NCBI GenBank assembly: GCA_040080965.1
Contig: JBEBHH010000021.1
Coordinates: 1-56,117 of the forward strand
Origin: SHZI01 sp040080965
GTDB lineage: Bacteria; Pseudomonadota; Gammaproteobacteria; Steroidobacterales; GCA-2729495
DNA: 56,117 bases
Reading direction: 5' to 3'
Part shown: piece after piece, positions 17,498 through 25,769 of the stretch
How the letters are laid out: every line of letters begins with the position of its first letter
Position numbering within the stretch: the first letter of the stretch is position 1
Program-made: the position numbers and the translations under genes
The notes under the pieces: model-generated
Database searches by the model: none
Told to the model about the DNA's origin: nothing
The model's input: the letters and a program-made list of their open reading frames with translations, nothing else

Positions 17498-18397
17498 GTG
17501 ATCGGCTACTTCGTTCGGCACTGGCGCGGAGACCTCGGCCCGGGCGTCACGTGGTGGATCAATTGCGTCGGTCTCTCCGCACTCCTGTGGTGGCTCGTTC
17601 CCCGGATTGCAGTAGAGGGCGGCTTTGCCTTTGCTGACACCCTGGGCAAGTTCTGCGCGGCGTCGGCACTGCAGTTCCTGCAGATCGGGGTGGTCCCGCT
17701 GTGGCAGATGGTCGGACTCTGGCGCTGCGGGGGCCGGCGGGCCGGGACGGCAGCACTGGCGGGCCGGCTAACGGGGCGCGCGGTGCAGGTCACCGCGTTC
17801 CTGTTCACGGTGCTGATCACCATGCGCGGCCTCGTGTTCGGGGCGGAAGAGGTGATCGGCGCCCGCGTGGCGTTCGCCCTGGGATCCTACAGTTACACGG
17901 TGAGGCTGCTGCACGGCGGGCGGGAAATCGCCGTCAGTGGCGGCCTCGGGTTCGGCGTCTCCGATGCGGTGCGGGCGCTGCTCGCCGCCAATCCGGGCGT
18001 ACGCCGCATCCGGCTCGATAGCGGTGGCGGGGCACTGACTGAAGGCACCAGGCTCCGGAACATCATCATCGAGCGGGACCTGGATACCTATAGCGTGCGG
18101 GAGTGCTCGAGCGCCTGCGTCTCGGCCTTCGCCGGCGGGCGCTTCCGCTACCTGCAGCGTGGCGCGCGCATGGGTGTGCACCTGCCGCGCAACTGGGAGG
18201 CTTTCTCGTCGAACCCGGTGGCCTCCGGGTACCGCGCGGAGCTGGTGTACCTGCGCGAGCGCGGGCTGCCCGACTGGTTCATCGAGAACTGGATCCGCAC
18301 GGGGCAGGATTTCTGGTACCCGACCGAGTTCCAGCTGGTGAGTTCCGGCCTCGTCACGGGCCTGCGCGGCAGACCCCCGGCGCCGGCGCGCCGCTAG
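17498..18397 (+). CDS. Membrane-anchored ClpP/crotonase-fold putative serine protease
   Basis: 299 residues from a GTG 10 bases after the MFS stop codon. Three membrane segments (about 20-36, 56-74, 97-117) precede a soluble domain. That domain starts at about 133 and shows the ClpP-like order: a GGLGFGVSDAVRALL helix, IRLDSGGGALTEG, then RECSSACVSAFAGG with the likely nucleophile Ser205, and RMGVHLPR with candidate catalytic His228. This is the pattern of SDH/NfeD-like Clp-fold proteases seen as uncharacterised membrane proteins. Neighbouring genes give no clear function. The fold call is moderately sure; proteolysis is inferred. Confidence 0.75.
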   Translation: MIGYFVRHWRGDLGPGVTWWINCVGLSALLWWLVPRIAVEGGFAFADTLGKFCAASALQFLQIGVVPLWQMVGLWRCGGRRAGTAALAGRLTGRAVQVTAFLFTVLITMRGLVFGAEEVIGARVAFALGSYSYTVRLLHGGREIAVSGGLGFGVSDAVRALLAANPGVRRIRLDSGGGALTEGTRLRNIIIERDLDTYSVRECSSACVSAFAGGRFRYLQRGARMGVHLPRNWEAFSSNPVASGYRAELVYLRERGLPDWFIENWIRTGQDFWYPTEFQLVSSGLVTGLRGRPPAPARR

Positions 18398-18448
18398 CGG
18401 GCGGAGCCGGCCCGGGCAGGACTGCCGCCGATGCTATATTTCGGGGCC

Positions 18449-19267
18449 ATGGGCCCCGGCGCGTTTCGCAATCAGGTTGTCTGGATCACCGGGGCATCAT
18501 CCGGCGTGGGCGAGGGACTGGCAGTGGCGTTCGCCGAGGCCGGCGCCAGGGTCGTGATCTCGGCGCGGCGCGCTGCTGAACTCGCCCGCGTCCGGGCGCG
18601 GATGGCGGACGGCGATCACCTCGTGCTGCCGATGGACGTCACGGACTACTCCTCGCTGGCCGAAAAGGTGGCCCTGGTGCTGGACCGGTTGGGCCGGATC
18701 GACGTCCTGGTCTGCAATGCCGGCATCTCCCAGCGCAGCCGCTTCGCCGAGACGACGCTGGACGTGTTCCGCACCATCATGGAGGTCAACGTCATGGGCC
18801 CGGCCGCGCACATTCATGCGGTGCTGCCGGTCATGCGGGCGCAGGGCGGCGGTCATGTGGTCGTCACGTCCAGCGTGGCGGGGAAGTTCGGCATCCCCAA
18901 TCGCAGCGCCTACTGCGCCTCGAAGCATGCGGTTCACGGCCTCTGTGACGCCCTGCGAGCCGAGCATGGGCCGGACAGGATCCACTTCTCGACACTCATC
19001 ATCGCGGCGGTGAAGTCCGACGTGAATGCCAACGCCTTCAAGGCGGACGGCAGCAAGGTGGGCAAGGACAGCAAGTGGGGCCGCGGCGCTGGAATGGACG
19101 CCGTGGAGGCGGGCCGGTTGATGGTTAGAAAGCTCGCGAGGCGCGACGAGGAAATCGTGGTCGTCGCGAACTGGCGGGCCGGCGTGCCGCTCTACCAGCA
19201 GCGGCTGGATCCGCGGCTCGTCTACCGGCGCATGGCCAGGCTCGCCTTCAGCAAATGGTGGTCCTGA
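18449..19267 (+). CDS. Short-chain dehydrogenase/reductase
   Basis: 272 residues from ATG 18449; an in-frame ATG at 18431 lies upstream but TATATT at 18435-18440 looks like a -10 box, which favours the later start. Rossmann motif VVWITGASSGVGEG, the NAG motif VCNAGISQRS, catalytic serine in VVTSSVAGKFG and the YCASK active-site Tyr/Lys are all present, so it should be an active NAD(P)-dependent enzyme of the classical SDR family. The substrate is not evident. It ends 7 bases from the convergent metal-exporter gene, with no terminator between them. Confidence 0.9.
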   Translation: MGPGAFRNQVVWITGASSGVGEGLAVAFAEAGARVVISARRAAELARVRARMADGDHLVLPMDVTDYSSLAEKVALVLDRLGRIDVLVCNAGISQRSRFAETTLDVFRTIMEVNVMGPAAHIHAVLPVMRAQGGGHVVVTSSVAGKFGIPNRSAYCASKHAVHGLCDALRAEHGPDRIHFSTLIIAAVKSDVNANAFKADGSKVGKDSKWGRGAGMDAVEAGRLMVRKLARRDEEIVVVANWRAGVPLYQQRLDPRLVYRRMARLAFSKWWS

Positions 19268-19274
19268 TCCGGGC

Positions 19275-20375
19275 CTAGTGGGCGTGCCCGTGCTCGCCGT
19301 GCTCGTGACCATGGTCATGGTCGCGATGCTCCCCGTGGTCGTGGGGCGGCGGGGGATTCCGGCTGGCACGCCCGGCCTCCTCGGGGTCGATGCCCGTGGC
19401 CAGGGCGAGGCGCAGCGAGGCCAGTGCGGGCAGGTGCTTCTCGGCCTGCGCCTGCAGCTTCTCGGTGATGATCGCGGCCTCGCGCACCAGGAGTGAATCG
19501 TCGACGACCACGTCGGCTTCCGCGTACATGCGATGCCCGATCCAGCGGGTCCGGACATTCTGGATTCCCCGGACGCCGGGCACGTGCTCCCCGGTGTGCC
19601 GCAGGAGCGCGGTGAACTCCGGCTCGACGCCGTCCAGCGCGCGGGTAAACACCGCGCGCGCCGACTGCCAGACGATGCCGAAGATCAGGAAGGTGATGAG
19701 CCCGCCGACGAGCGGATCGGCCAGCGGAAAGCCCAGCCAGACGCCAATTGCGCCACCCACCACCGCGAGGCTGGTGAGGCCGTCCACGCGGGCGTGATAG
19801 CCGTCGGCGATCAGAGCGGCGCTGTTGATCTCCCGGCCGACGCGGATGCGGAACACCGCCACAGCTTCATTGCCGATGAAGCCGAGGACGCCGGCCGCGG
19901 CGACGGCGCCCAGGAAATCGATTTCGCGGGGATTGATCAGCCTGTCGATGGTCTGGTAGCCGGCCACGAGGGCGCTGAACAGGATCAGGGCGACGATCAT
20001 CATGCCCGCCAGGTCCTCGACCCGGCCCAGGCCATAGGTGAACTGGTCACTGGGCTTGCGTCGCGCAAAGACGAATGCGATCCACAGGGGAATGGCCGTG
20101 GCGGCGTCGCCCACGTTGTGGATGGTGTCCGCCAGCAGTGCCACGCTGCCGGAGATGAGGACGACGACGATCTGGACTATGGCCGTGATGGCCAGGATGA
20201 CGAAAGACCACTTTATCGCCCAGATACCCCGCTCCGTGGTGGCGATCGTGGGATCGATGACGCCATGGGTATGGGCGTGGCCGCCGTCGTGGCTGTGGCC
20301 ATGCCCGCGGTGGGCATGCCCGGCCGCATGCCCCTTCGCGCCGAAGCCCAGCCAGTCCAGTGCGTCGCGCCACAT
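19275..20375 (-). CDS. Cation diffusion facilitator metal exporter, His-rich at both ends
   Basis: 366 residues from ATG 20375, which has AGGGAGGGCGGG upstream. Six membrane helices carry HxxxD pairs in TM2 (His86/Asp90 in TIHNVGD) and TM5 (His194/Asp198 in GYHARVD), the arrangement linked to zinc or cadmium transport in this family. The N-terminus (AHRGHGHSHDGGHAHTHG) and the C-terminus (HDHGEHRDHDHGHEHGEHG) are histidine-rich and could bind incoming metal. It follows a CsoR/RcnR-type repressor by 28 bases, like the dmeRF arrangement for nickel/cobalt, so the actual metal is open. Confidence 0.92.
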   Translation of the reverse strand: MWRDALDWLGFGAKGHAAGHAHRGHGHSHDGGHAHTHGVIDPTIATTERGIWAIKWSFVILAITAIVQIVVVLISGSVALLADTIHNVGDAATAIPLWIAFVFARRKPSDQFTYGLGRVEDLAGMMIVALILFSALVAGYQTIDRLINPREIDFLGAVAAAGVLGFIGNEAVAVFRIRVGREINSAALIADGYHARVDGLTSLAVVGGAIGVWLGFPLADPLVGGLITFLIFGIVWQSARAVFTRALDGVEPEFTALLRHTGEHVPGVRGIQNVRTRWIGHRMYAEADVVVDDSLLVREAAIITEKLQAQAEKHLPALASLRLALATGIDPEEAGRASRNPPPPHDHGEHRDHDHGHEHGEHGHAH

Positions 20376-20403
20376 CGTCCCGCCCTCCCTTCGCTGCCAC
20401 CCG

Positions 20404-20727
20404 CTACAGGTAGCGGCTGATCTTCTTGAAGCCGTCGATGGTAGCCCGCTGGTCGCGGCTGGTCGGCCCGATGGCATCCTCGAGGCAATGCTCGATGTGG
20501 TCATGGATGAGGGTGGACTTGGCCTCCTCCAGCGCGCGGATCACGGCATGGAGCTGCTGGGCGATGTCGGCGCAGTCCCGCCCGGACTCGATCATCCCGC
20601 TGATCGTCTGCAGGTGGCCGGTGGCGCGGCGCAGCCGGTTCACCACGTCCTTGTGGGTGCGGTGGGTGACGGCGTCGTGGCCCGGCGCCTGGTCGCGGGC
20701 ATGGGCGGCGGTCTTTGCAGCGGACAT
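20404..20727 (-). CDS. CsoR/RcnR-family metal-sensing repressor
   Basis: 107 residues from ATG 20727 (GGGGG upstream; a start 18 bases earlier is possible). The all-helical DUF156 pattern is clear: VVNRLRRATGHLQTISGMIE, then DCADIAQQL and a last long helix. Ligand residues are Cys52, His77 and Cys81, with the same spacing as the Cu(I) triad C36-H61-C65 of CsoR (25 and 4 residues apart). A His-rich N-terminal tail (HA, GH, THRTH) adds possible ligands, as in the nickel sensors. It very likely represses itself and the CDF exporter. Confidence 0.9.
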   Translation of the reverse strand: MSAAKTAAHARDQAPGHDAVTHRTHKDVVNRLRRATGHLQTISGMIESGRDCADIAQQLHAVIRALEEAKSTLIHDHIEHCLEDAIGPTSRDQRATIDGFKKISRYL

Positions 20728-20764
20728 GGTTGGCCCCCGGGTCACTTCAAAGGGGGGTCATTCT

Positions 20765-20783
20765 TATCCCCTCCCGGGGGATA
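20765..20783. promoter_or_regulatory. CsoR/RcnR-type operator
   Basis: TATCCCC (20765-20771), five bases, GGGGATA (20777-20783): a perfect inverted repeat with the G/C tract flanked by A/T bases that CsoR/RcnR proteins recognise. A further G6 tract (20752-20757) is adjacent. It is 38 bases upstream of the repressor and 64 bases before the divergent MFS gene, so it could control both. Confidence 0.7.
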
Positions 20784-20846
20784 GGTCAAGGCAGAATGCC
20801 ACGCCCCGCCTGTTCCCGGCCCCCGTGCTGCTAACATCCGCCGCGC

Positions 20847-22157
20847 ATGCTCCGCTTCACCCGCTACCAGTGGACCGTCCTCGCCGCCGCCTGGCTCGGC
20901 TGGGGCTTCGACGTCTTCGACGGGCTGCTTTTCAACTACGTGGCCCCCAACGCGGTGCCCACCCTGCTCGGCCTGCCGCTGGGTTCGCCCGAGGCCCGGT
21001 CCGCGACCCTCTACTGGACCGGACTGCTCACCTCGCTGTTCCTCATTGGCTGGGCCGTGGGCGGCGTGATCTTCGGCCCCATCAGCGACCGCTTCGGCAG
21101 GCGCCGGACCCTGATGATCACGATGGTCCTCTATGCCGTGGGCACGGCCGCCTGCGCGTTCGTCACGGACATCTGGCAACTGACGGCCTGCCGCCTGATC
21201 GCCAGCATCGGGATCGGCGGTGAATGGGCAGCGGGCGCCGCCATGGTTGCGGAAGTCGTGGATGAAGAGCACCGGGTGGAGGCCGGGGCCCTGCTGTATA
21301 CCGCGGCGCCTTTCGGCCTCTTCCTGGCGACGGGCGTGAATGCCCTCGTGGCCGGCAACCTGATGACGGAGAGTCCAGAGACGAGCTGGCGATTCGTTCT
21401 GCTGTTTGGCCTGCTGCCCGCAGCTGCCGCCCTTCTGGTCCGCCTGTACGTGAAGGAGCCGGAGCGCTGGGTCGCCACGGCGAAAGCCCAGGCTCCTCCG
21501 CGCATCAGGGAGCTGTTCAATCCCGTCTTCTGGCCCCGGACCCGCAGCGCGCTATTGATGACGTTTGTCGCGCTGCTGACCTGGTGGAGCTGCAACGCCT
21601 TCATTCCGGTGGTGAGCGCCACACTGGGCCAGGTGGAGGCGGCTGCCGCCGGTCTCGACAAAGCTGCCACCAGCGCCCTCGTCGAAAGCTGGAAGACAAT
21701 CGCCACTACAGCCTTCAATCTCGGCGGGCTCATTGGCACCCTGCTGACGGTACCTTTCGCGAAACGCCTCGGCCGCCGCCCCATGTTTGCGGTGTACTTC
21801 GGCGTCGCAGCCTTGTCCCTCATGGCCACGTTCGGCCTCGACATCCCGAACGAGGCACGCCTCTACATGTACTTCTTCATCGGGCTCAGCGTGTTCGGGG
21901 TCTTTGGCAGCTTTACCTACTACCTGCCCGAGTTGTTCCCCACGCGGCTGCGGGCCACGGGCTCCGGGTTCTGCTACAACATCGGCCGGGTCGTCGCCGC
22001 GTCGGGGCCTTTCGTGGTCGGGGCCGTGGCGTCCGCAGGTTCCGGGGCGCCCAGCGTCATCCTGAATGCCCTGTTCGCCGTGGCCTTCGTGCCCCTCATC
22101 GGCCTGCTCTTCATTCCCTGGGTCGTCGAGACGCGGGGCCAGACTCTGCCGCCGTAG
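20847..22157 (+). CDS. MFS transporter, sugar/organic-acid (AAHS/SP) type
   Basis: 436 residues, 12 membrane helices. WLGWGFDVFDGLLFNYV in TM1 with its acidic residues, the loop 2-3 motif GPISDRFGRRRTLMI and RLIASIGIGGEWAAGAAMVAE in TM4 are typical of the sialate/aromatic-acid/sugar branch; LPELFPTRLRATGSGFCYNIGR follows in the second half. The substrate is unknown. It is divergent from the metal repressor with the operator between them. Its last codons (CTG CCG CCG TAG) lie at the edge of a long palindrome and are repeated in reverse on the far side. Confidence 0.9.
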   Translation: MLRFTRYQWTVLAAAWLGWGFDVFDGLLFNYVAPNAVPTLLGLPLGSPEARSATLYWTGLLTSLFLIGWAVGGVIFGPISDRFGRRRTLMITMVLYAVGTAACAFVTDIWQLTACRLIASIGIGGEWAAGAAMVAEVVDEEHRVEAGALLYTAAPFGLFLATGVNALVAGNLMTESPETSWRFVLLFGLLPAAAALLVRLYVKEPERWVATAKAQAPPRIRELFNPVFWPRTRSALLMTFVALLTWWSCNAFIPVVSATLGQVEAAAAGLDKAATSALVESWKTIATTAFNLGGLIGTLLTVPFAKRLGRRPMFAVYFGVAALSLMATFGLDIPNEARLYMYFFIGLSVFGVFGSFTYYLPELFPTRLRATGSGFCYNIGRVVAASGPFVVGAVASAGSGAPSVILNALFAVAFVPLIGLLFIPWVVETRGQTLPP

Positions 22158-22217
22158 GAAATGGGGACAGATTTATTTGGCCCGGCCGCCGGGCCAAATA
22201 AATCTGTCCCCATTTCC
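22157..22217. repeat. Perfect 61-base palindrome (AATGGGGACAGATTTATTT type)
   Basis: Arms of 30 bp meet at base 22187. The core unit AATGGGGACAGATTTATTTG also forms the palindrome at 54430-54506. The stop codon of the MFS gene ends at 22157. Beyond the right arm, 22220-22233 is the reverse complement of 22148-22161, an inverted copy of the gene's last codons. Such units resemble those found beside REP-associated tyrosine transposases, but no such gene is in this window. It may serve as a bidirectional terminator. Confidence 0.9.
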
Positions 22218-22257
22218 CATTTCCTACGGCGGCAACCGGTTTGTAACCGGTCTATAA

Positions 22258-22287
22258 CTGACGGGACGACCGCCGGGCCGGTATTCT
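22258..22287 (+). promoter_or_regulatory. Candidate promoter of the sulfate transporter operon
   Basis: CTGACG (22258-22263), 18 bases, TATTCT (22282-22287), then 9 bases to the ATG at 22297. If used, the transcript would begin 2-4 bases before the start codon. An upstream TATAAC at 22253-22258 lacks a partner -35. Confidence 0.35.
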
Positions 22288-22296
22288 TCCGGGCCC

Positions 22297-24033
22297 ATGT
22301 CCATCACACTCGATCAGGTCACCAAGCAGTACCAGGGCAACCCGGTCGTCAACGACGTGTCGCTGGCGGTGGCCGAGGGCGAGTTCTTCGTCCTTCTGGG
22401 GCCCAGCGGCAGCGGCAAGAGCACCCTGCTCCGCGCCATCGCGGGCCTCACCGAGGTGGACCACGGACGCATCACCCTCTTCGGCCGGGACGTGACCCAG
22501 GTGTCCGCCCGGGAGCGGGAAGTCGGCTTCGTCTTCCAGAATTACGCGCTCTTCCGCCACATGACAGTCGGCGAGAACATCGAATTCGCGCTCAGGGTCC
22601 GCCGGGAGAAGGCCGCCGAGCGTGTGCGCCGGCGCAAGGAACTGCTCGAACTCATCGGGCTGGCCGACATGGACGACCGGCTGCCAACCCAGCTGTCGGG
22701 GGGCCAGCAGCAGCGCGTGGCAGTGGCCCGGGCGCTGGCGCACAAGCCCAAGGTCCTCCTGCTCGACGAGCCCTTCGGTGCGCTGGATGCGAAGATCCGC
22801 GAGGAACTGCGGCGCACCATCCGCTCCGTCCAGCGGGAGCTGGGCATCACCACCATCCTCGTGACCCACGACCAGGAAGAAGCGTTCGCCCTCGGCGACC
22901 GGCTGGGCGTCATGAACCTTGGACGCCTACTGGAAGCAGGCCGGCCGACCGAACTGTACAGCCGCCCGGCGACCCGGTTCGTGGCCACCTTCCTCGGGGC
23001 GGCGAACCTGTTGTTGCGCCGGGAGGCACGGTCGGGTACGGAGCTCGCCGCCGACCTGACCCTGCCGGCCAGCGGCCAGCCCCGTCGCGAGCAGGAAGTG
23101 GTGGCCATGCTCAGGCCCGAAGAGGCGGAGCTGGCCCCGGACCGGGACGATCTTGCGACGAGCTTCCTCGGCTACGGCCACGTCGAGGAAATGCAGTTCA
23201 CCGGCGCGCTCGAGCGCCTGCGGATCCGGATGGGGACGGAAGGCGCCGAGCGAAATGCCGATCCGTCCGCCGGCGCCATGGCGCCAGTGTGGATCGACGT
23301 CACCCGCACGCAGCCGGAGCAGCGGGCCTTTCCGCTCGCGCCGGGGCAACTGGTGGCAGTAGGGACGCGCCGCATTCACGTACTCCCCACACCCCTTTCC
23401 AGCTTCACCGTCTGCGCGGAATCCCGGGACGCGGCGGACCGGCTGATGGCCAATCACTGGCTCGCCGACCTGGCGGCACGGATGCAGACCCGGCTCTCGG
23501 CCCAGGTGGAGCCTGAACTGGCCTCTGAAATGCCCGCTCCCGGGCCCGCTCCCGCCGGCGTCGCGGTCGTCGCGGCGGGTCCCGGCTGCCCCGCCAAGGT
23601 CCGCCGCCTGCTCGGACGCGGCGTGACGCCGGTGCTCTGCCTGCCCGAAGACGCGGCGCCGCCCGGCCGGGTGGTCGTGCATTTCGCCGGGCAGGTGGCG
23701 CGGCGGGCCACGCTCGCGATGACGGCCAGCCTGCTGCGCCACGTGCCCGCCGAGGCGGTATTCCTCGGCATCCTGCCGAGCGGCAGCCCGGAACGGACCC
23801 GCACCGCCGGCGTCCGGCAACTGCTCGACGTCCGGTCCGAGGCGCAGGCCGGCCACGGCCTGGACGTCCGCACGGAGCTGCGTCTTGGTGATCGCATCGA
23901 GGAACTGCTGCGGGAACTCGGTAACCAGCCGGGCCAGATGCTGGTGCTTGGCCTGCCCGAAGCCGGATCACTCCCCGAGAACTTCGATGCGCTGCTCACC
24001 CAGTCGCCGGGCTGGCCCGTGCTGCTGGCCTGA
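22297..24033 (+). CDS. cysA: Sulfate ABC transporter ATPase with extra C-terminal Usp-like domain
   Basis: 578 residues, about 220 longer than ordinary CysA (near 350-365). Residues 1-240 are the ATPase: Walker A GPSGSGKST (35-43), signature LSGGQQQRVAVARAL from 133, Walker B VLLLDEPFGALDA and LVTHDQEEA. A TOBE-like region with VVAMLRPEEAEL follows to about 370. The extension (about 375-578) has a Rossmann-like pattern, GRVVVHFAG followed by a helix, AEAVFLGIL, MLVLGLPEAG and a final PGWPVLLA, resembling a universal stress protein fold without a clear G-rich ATP motif. This looks like a regulatory domain. Permeases and a two-component system follow. Confidence 0.9.
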   Translation: MSITLDQVTKQYQGNPVVNDVSLAVAEGEFFVLLGPSGSGKSTLLRAIAGLTEVDHGRITLFGRDVTQVSAREREVGFVFQNYALFRHMTVGENIEFALRVRREKAAERVRRRKELLELIGLADMDDRLPTQLSGGQQQRVAVARALAHKPKVLLLDEPFGALDAKIREELRRTIRSVQRELGITTILVTHDQEEAFALGDRLGVMNLGRLLEAGRPTELYSRPATRFVATFLGAANLLLRREARSGTELAADLTLPASGQPRREQEVVAMLRPEEAELAPDRDDLATSFLGYGHVEEMQFTGALERLRIRMGTEGAERNADPSAGAMAPVWIDVTRTQPEQRAFPLAPGQLVAVGTRRIHVLPTPLSSFTVCAESRDAADRLMANHWLADLAARMQTRLSAQVEPELASEMPAPGPAPAGVAVVAAGPGCPAKVRRLLGRGVTPVLCLPEDAAPPGRVVVHFAGQVARRATLAMTASLLRHVPAEAVFLGILPSGSPERTRTAGVRQLLDVRSEAQAGHGLDVRTELRLGDRIEELLRELGNQPGQMLVLGLPEAGSLPENFDALLTQSPGWPVLLA

Positions 24034-24054
24034 AGAAGCGGGAGTGACGGTCAA

Positions 24055-24894
24055 GTGAGCGGCTTCCGCCAACCAAGCGTGCTTCCGGGCTTCGGCCTGA
24101 CCCTGGGCTTCGCCACGTTCTTTCTCAGCGCCGTCGTCCTGCTGCCGTTGGCGGCCCTCGTCCTGAAGACCGCCAGCATGAGCTGGGCGGACTTCGTAGA
24201 GGTTGTCCTGAGCCCGCGCGCACTGGCGTCCTACCGGCTGTCGTTCGGAGCGTCGCTGGTCGCCGCCCTCATCAACACCGTCTTCGGCTTCATCGTGGCC
24301 TGGACACTCGTGCGCTACGAGTTCCCCGGCCGCAAGATCCTGGATGCCATGATCGACATGCCCTTTGCCCTGCCCACCGCGGTATCGGGCATAGCGCTGA
24401 CGGCGGTATTCGCCCAGAACGGCTGGATCGGCCAGTACCTCGAGCCCTACGGCATCAAGGTGGCGTACACCTGGCTCGGCGTCACGGTGGCGCTCACCCT
24501 CATCGGCCTGCCATTCGTCGTGCGCTCGGTCCAGCCGTCGCTCCTGGAGGTCCAGCGCGACCTGGAGGATGCCGCGGAGACACTGGGTGCCACGCCGCTG
24601 TACATCTTCCGGCGGATCATCTTTCCCACGGTCCTGCCGGCGCTGGCGTCCGGGTTCACGCTGGCCTTCGCCCGCGCGGTCGGCGAGTACGGCTCGGTGA
24701 TCTTCATCGCCGGCAACCTGCCGATGAAGACCGAGATCACGCCACTCCTCATCGTCATCAAGCTGGAGGAGTTCGACTACAACGGCGCGGCGGCGCTCGG
24801 CTTCGTCATGCTGGCGATGTCGTTCGTGATGCTGCTGTCGATCAATCTGGTACAGGCCTGGGGGCGGCGCCACATCGTGGCGGCGCGCCGCTGA
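24055..24894 (+). CDS. cysU: Sulfate ABC transporter permease (CysU/CysT type)
   Basis: 279 residues from GTG 24055, with GGGAG 10 bases upstream. It starts SGFRQPSVLPGFGLTLG and has six membrane helices; the EAA loop reads LEDAAETLGATPLYIFRRIIFP. The helical segment TAVSGIALTAVFAQNGWIG and the late ARAVGEYGSVIFIAGNLPMKTEI are hallmark CysT sequences. It pairs with the next permease, whose start overlaps this stop by one base (TGATG). Confidence 0.94.
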   Translation: MSGFRQPSVLPGFGLTLGFATFFLSAVVLLPLAALVLKTASMSWADFVEVVLSPRALASYRLSFGASLVAALINTVFGFIVAWTLVRYEFPGRKILDAMIDMPFALPTAVSGIALTAVFAQNGWIGQYLEPYGIKVAYTWLGVTVALTLIGLPFVVRSVQPSLLEVQRDLEDAAETLGATPLYIFRRIIFPTVLPALASGFTLAFARAVGEYGSVIFIAGNLPMKTEITPLLIVIKLEEFDYNGAAALGFVMLAMSFVMLLSINLVQAWGRRHIVAARR

Positions 24895-25766
24895 TGATCG
24901 GCGGACCGGCAATCAGCTCGGCAGAGATCGCCCGCCGCCCGGGGCGCGGCACCCTGCGCTCGGCCCTGGTCCGCTGGGTGTTCATCGGCCTGTCGCTCGG
25001 CTTCCTGGCCGCGGTGCTGCTGGCACCGCTGGCAGCCGTCTTCGCCACGGCCCTCGGCCAGGGCATCGGCGCCTACCTGGCAAGCTTCGAGGACCCCGAC
25101 ACCGGCGCCGCCATCCGGCTGACCCTGCTCACGGCGGCCATCGTGGTGCCGCTGAACACCATCTTCGGCATCTGCGCGGCCTGGTCCATCGCCAAGTTCG
25201 AATTCCGCGGCAAGGCCTTCCTCATCACGCTGATCGACCTGCCCTTCGCGGTCTCCCCCATCATCTCCGGCCTGGTCTATGTGCTCCTCTTCGGGGCCCA
25301 GGGATGGTTCGGGATCTGGCTTCAGGAGCAGAATATCGAGGTGATCTTCGCCCTCCCCGGCATCATCCTTGCGACCCTGTTCGTCACTTTCCCCTACGTG
25401 GCCCGCGAGCTCATTCCGCTGATGGAGCAGCTCGGGAATGACGAGGAAGAGGCGGCGATCACGCTGGGCGCCAGCGGGCTGATGACCTTTGTCCGGGTCA
25501 CCTTGCCGAAGATCCGCTGGGGCCTGATCTACGGGGTGATCCTCTGCAACGCCAGGGCCATGGGCGAGTTTGGCGCCGTGTCCGTCGTCTCCGGGCATAT
25601 CCGGGGCCTGACGACGACCATGCCCTTGCATATCGAGATTCTCTACAACGAGTATGCGTTCGTGGGCGCGTTCGCAGTGGCCTCCCTGCTGACGCTCCTC
25701 GCCGTTGTCACGCTCATCGTGAAGAGCGTGATCGAGTGGCAGGCCAGCAGGGCCATCGGACACTGA
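24894..25766 (+). CDS. cysW: Sulfate ABC transporter permease (CysW type)
   Basis: 290 residues. The hallmark stretches are DLPFAVSPIISGLVYVLLFG, the coupling loop DEEEAAITLGASGLMTFVRVTLP and ARAMGEFGAVSVVSGHIRG, all CysW-like. The start ATG shares one base with the cysU stop, and the next gene, a sensor kinase, begins only 3 bases after this stop, so transporter and signalling genes must share a transcript. With CysU it forms the sulfate/thiosulfate channel. Confidence 0.94.
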   Translation: MIGGPAISSAEIARRPGRGTLRSALVRWVFIGLSLGFLAAVLLAPLAAVFATALGQGIGAYLASFEDPDTGAAIRLTLLTAAIVVPLNTIFGICAAWSIAKFEFRGKAFLITLIDLPFAVSPIISGLVYVLLFGAQGWFGIWLQEQNIEVIFALPGIILATLFVTFPYVARELIPLMEQLGNDEEEAAITLGASGLMTFVRVTLPKIRWGLIYGVILCNARAMGEFGAVSVVSGHIRGLTTTMPLHIEILYNEYAFVGAFAVASLLTLLAVVTLIVKSVIEWQASRAIGH

Positions 25767-25769
25767 TAC

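Noticed and set aside
15210..17501. Open frame of over 700 codons on plus across puuD and the MFS gene
   Set aside because: It runs antisense to puuD and out of frame with the MFS gene; the translation is Arg/Gly/His-rich with no domains, a usual artefact of high-GC third positions.
19267..19275. Terminator between the SDR and the CDF exporter
   Set aside because: The 7-base convergent gap has no inverted repeat or T-run.
22241..22258. Duplicated AACCGGT near cysA as a CysB or other operator
   Set aside because: The repeat (AACCGGTTTGTAACCGGT) is short and I could not match it to a known cys-gene consensus.
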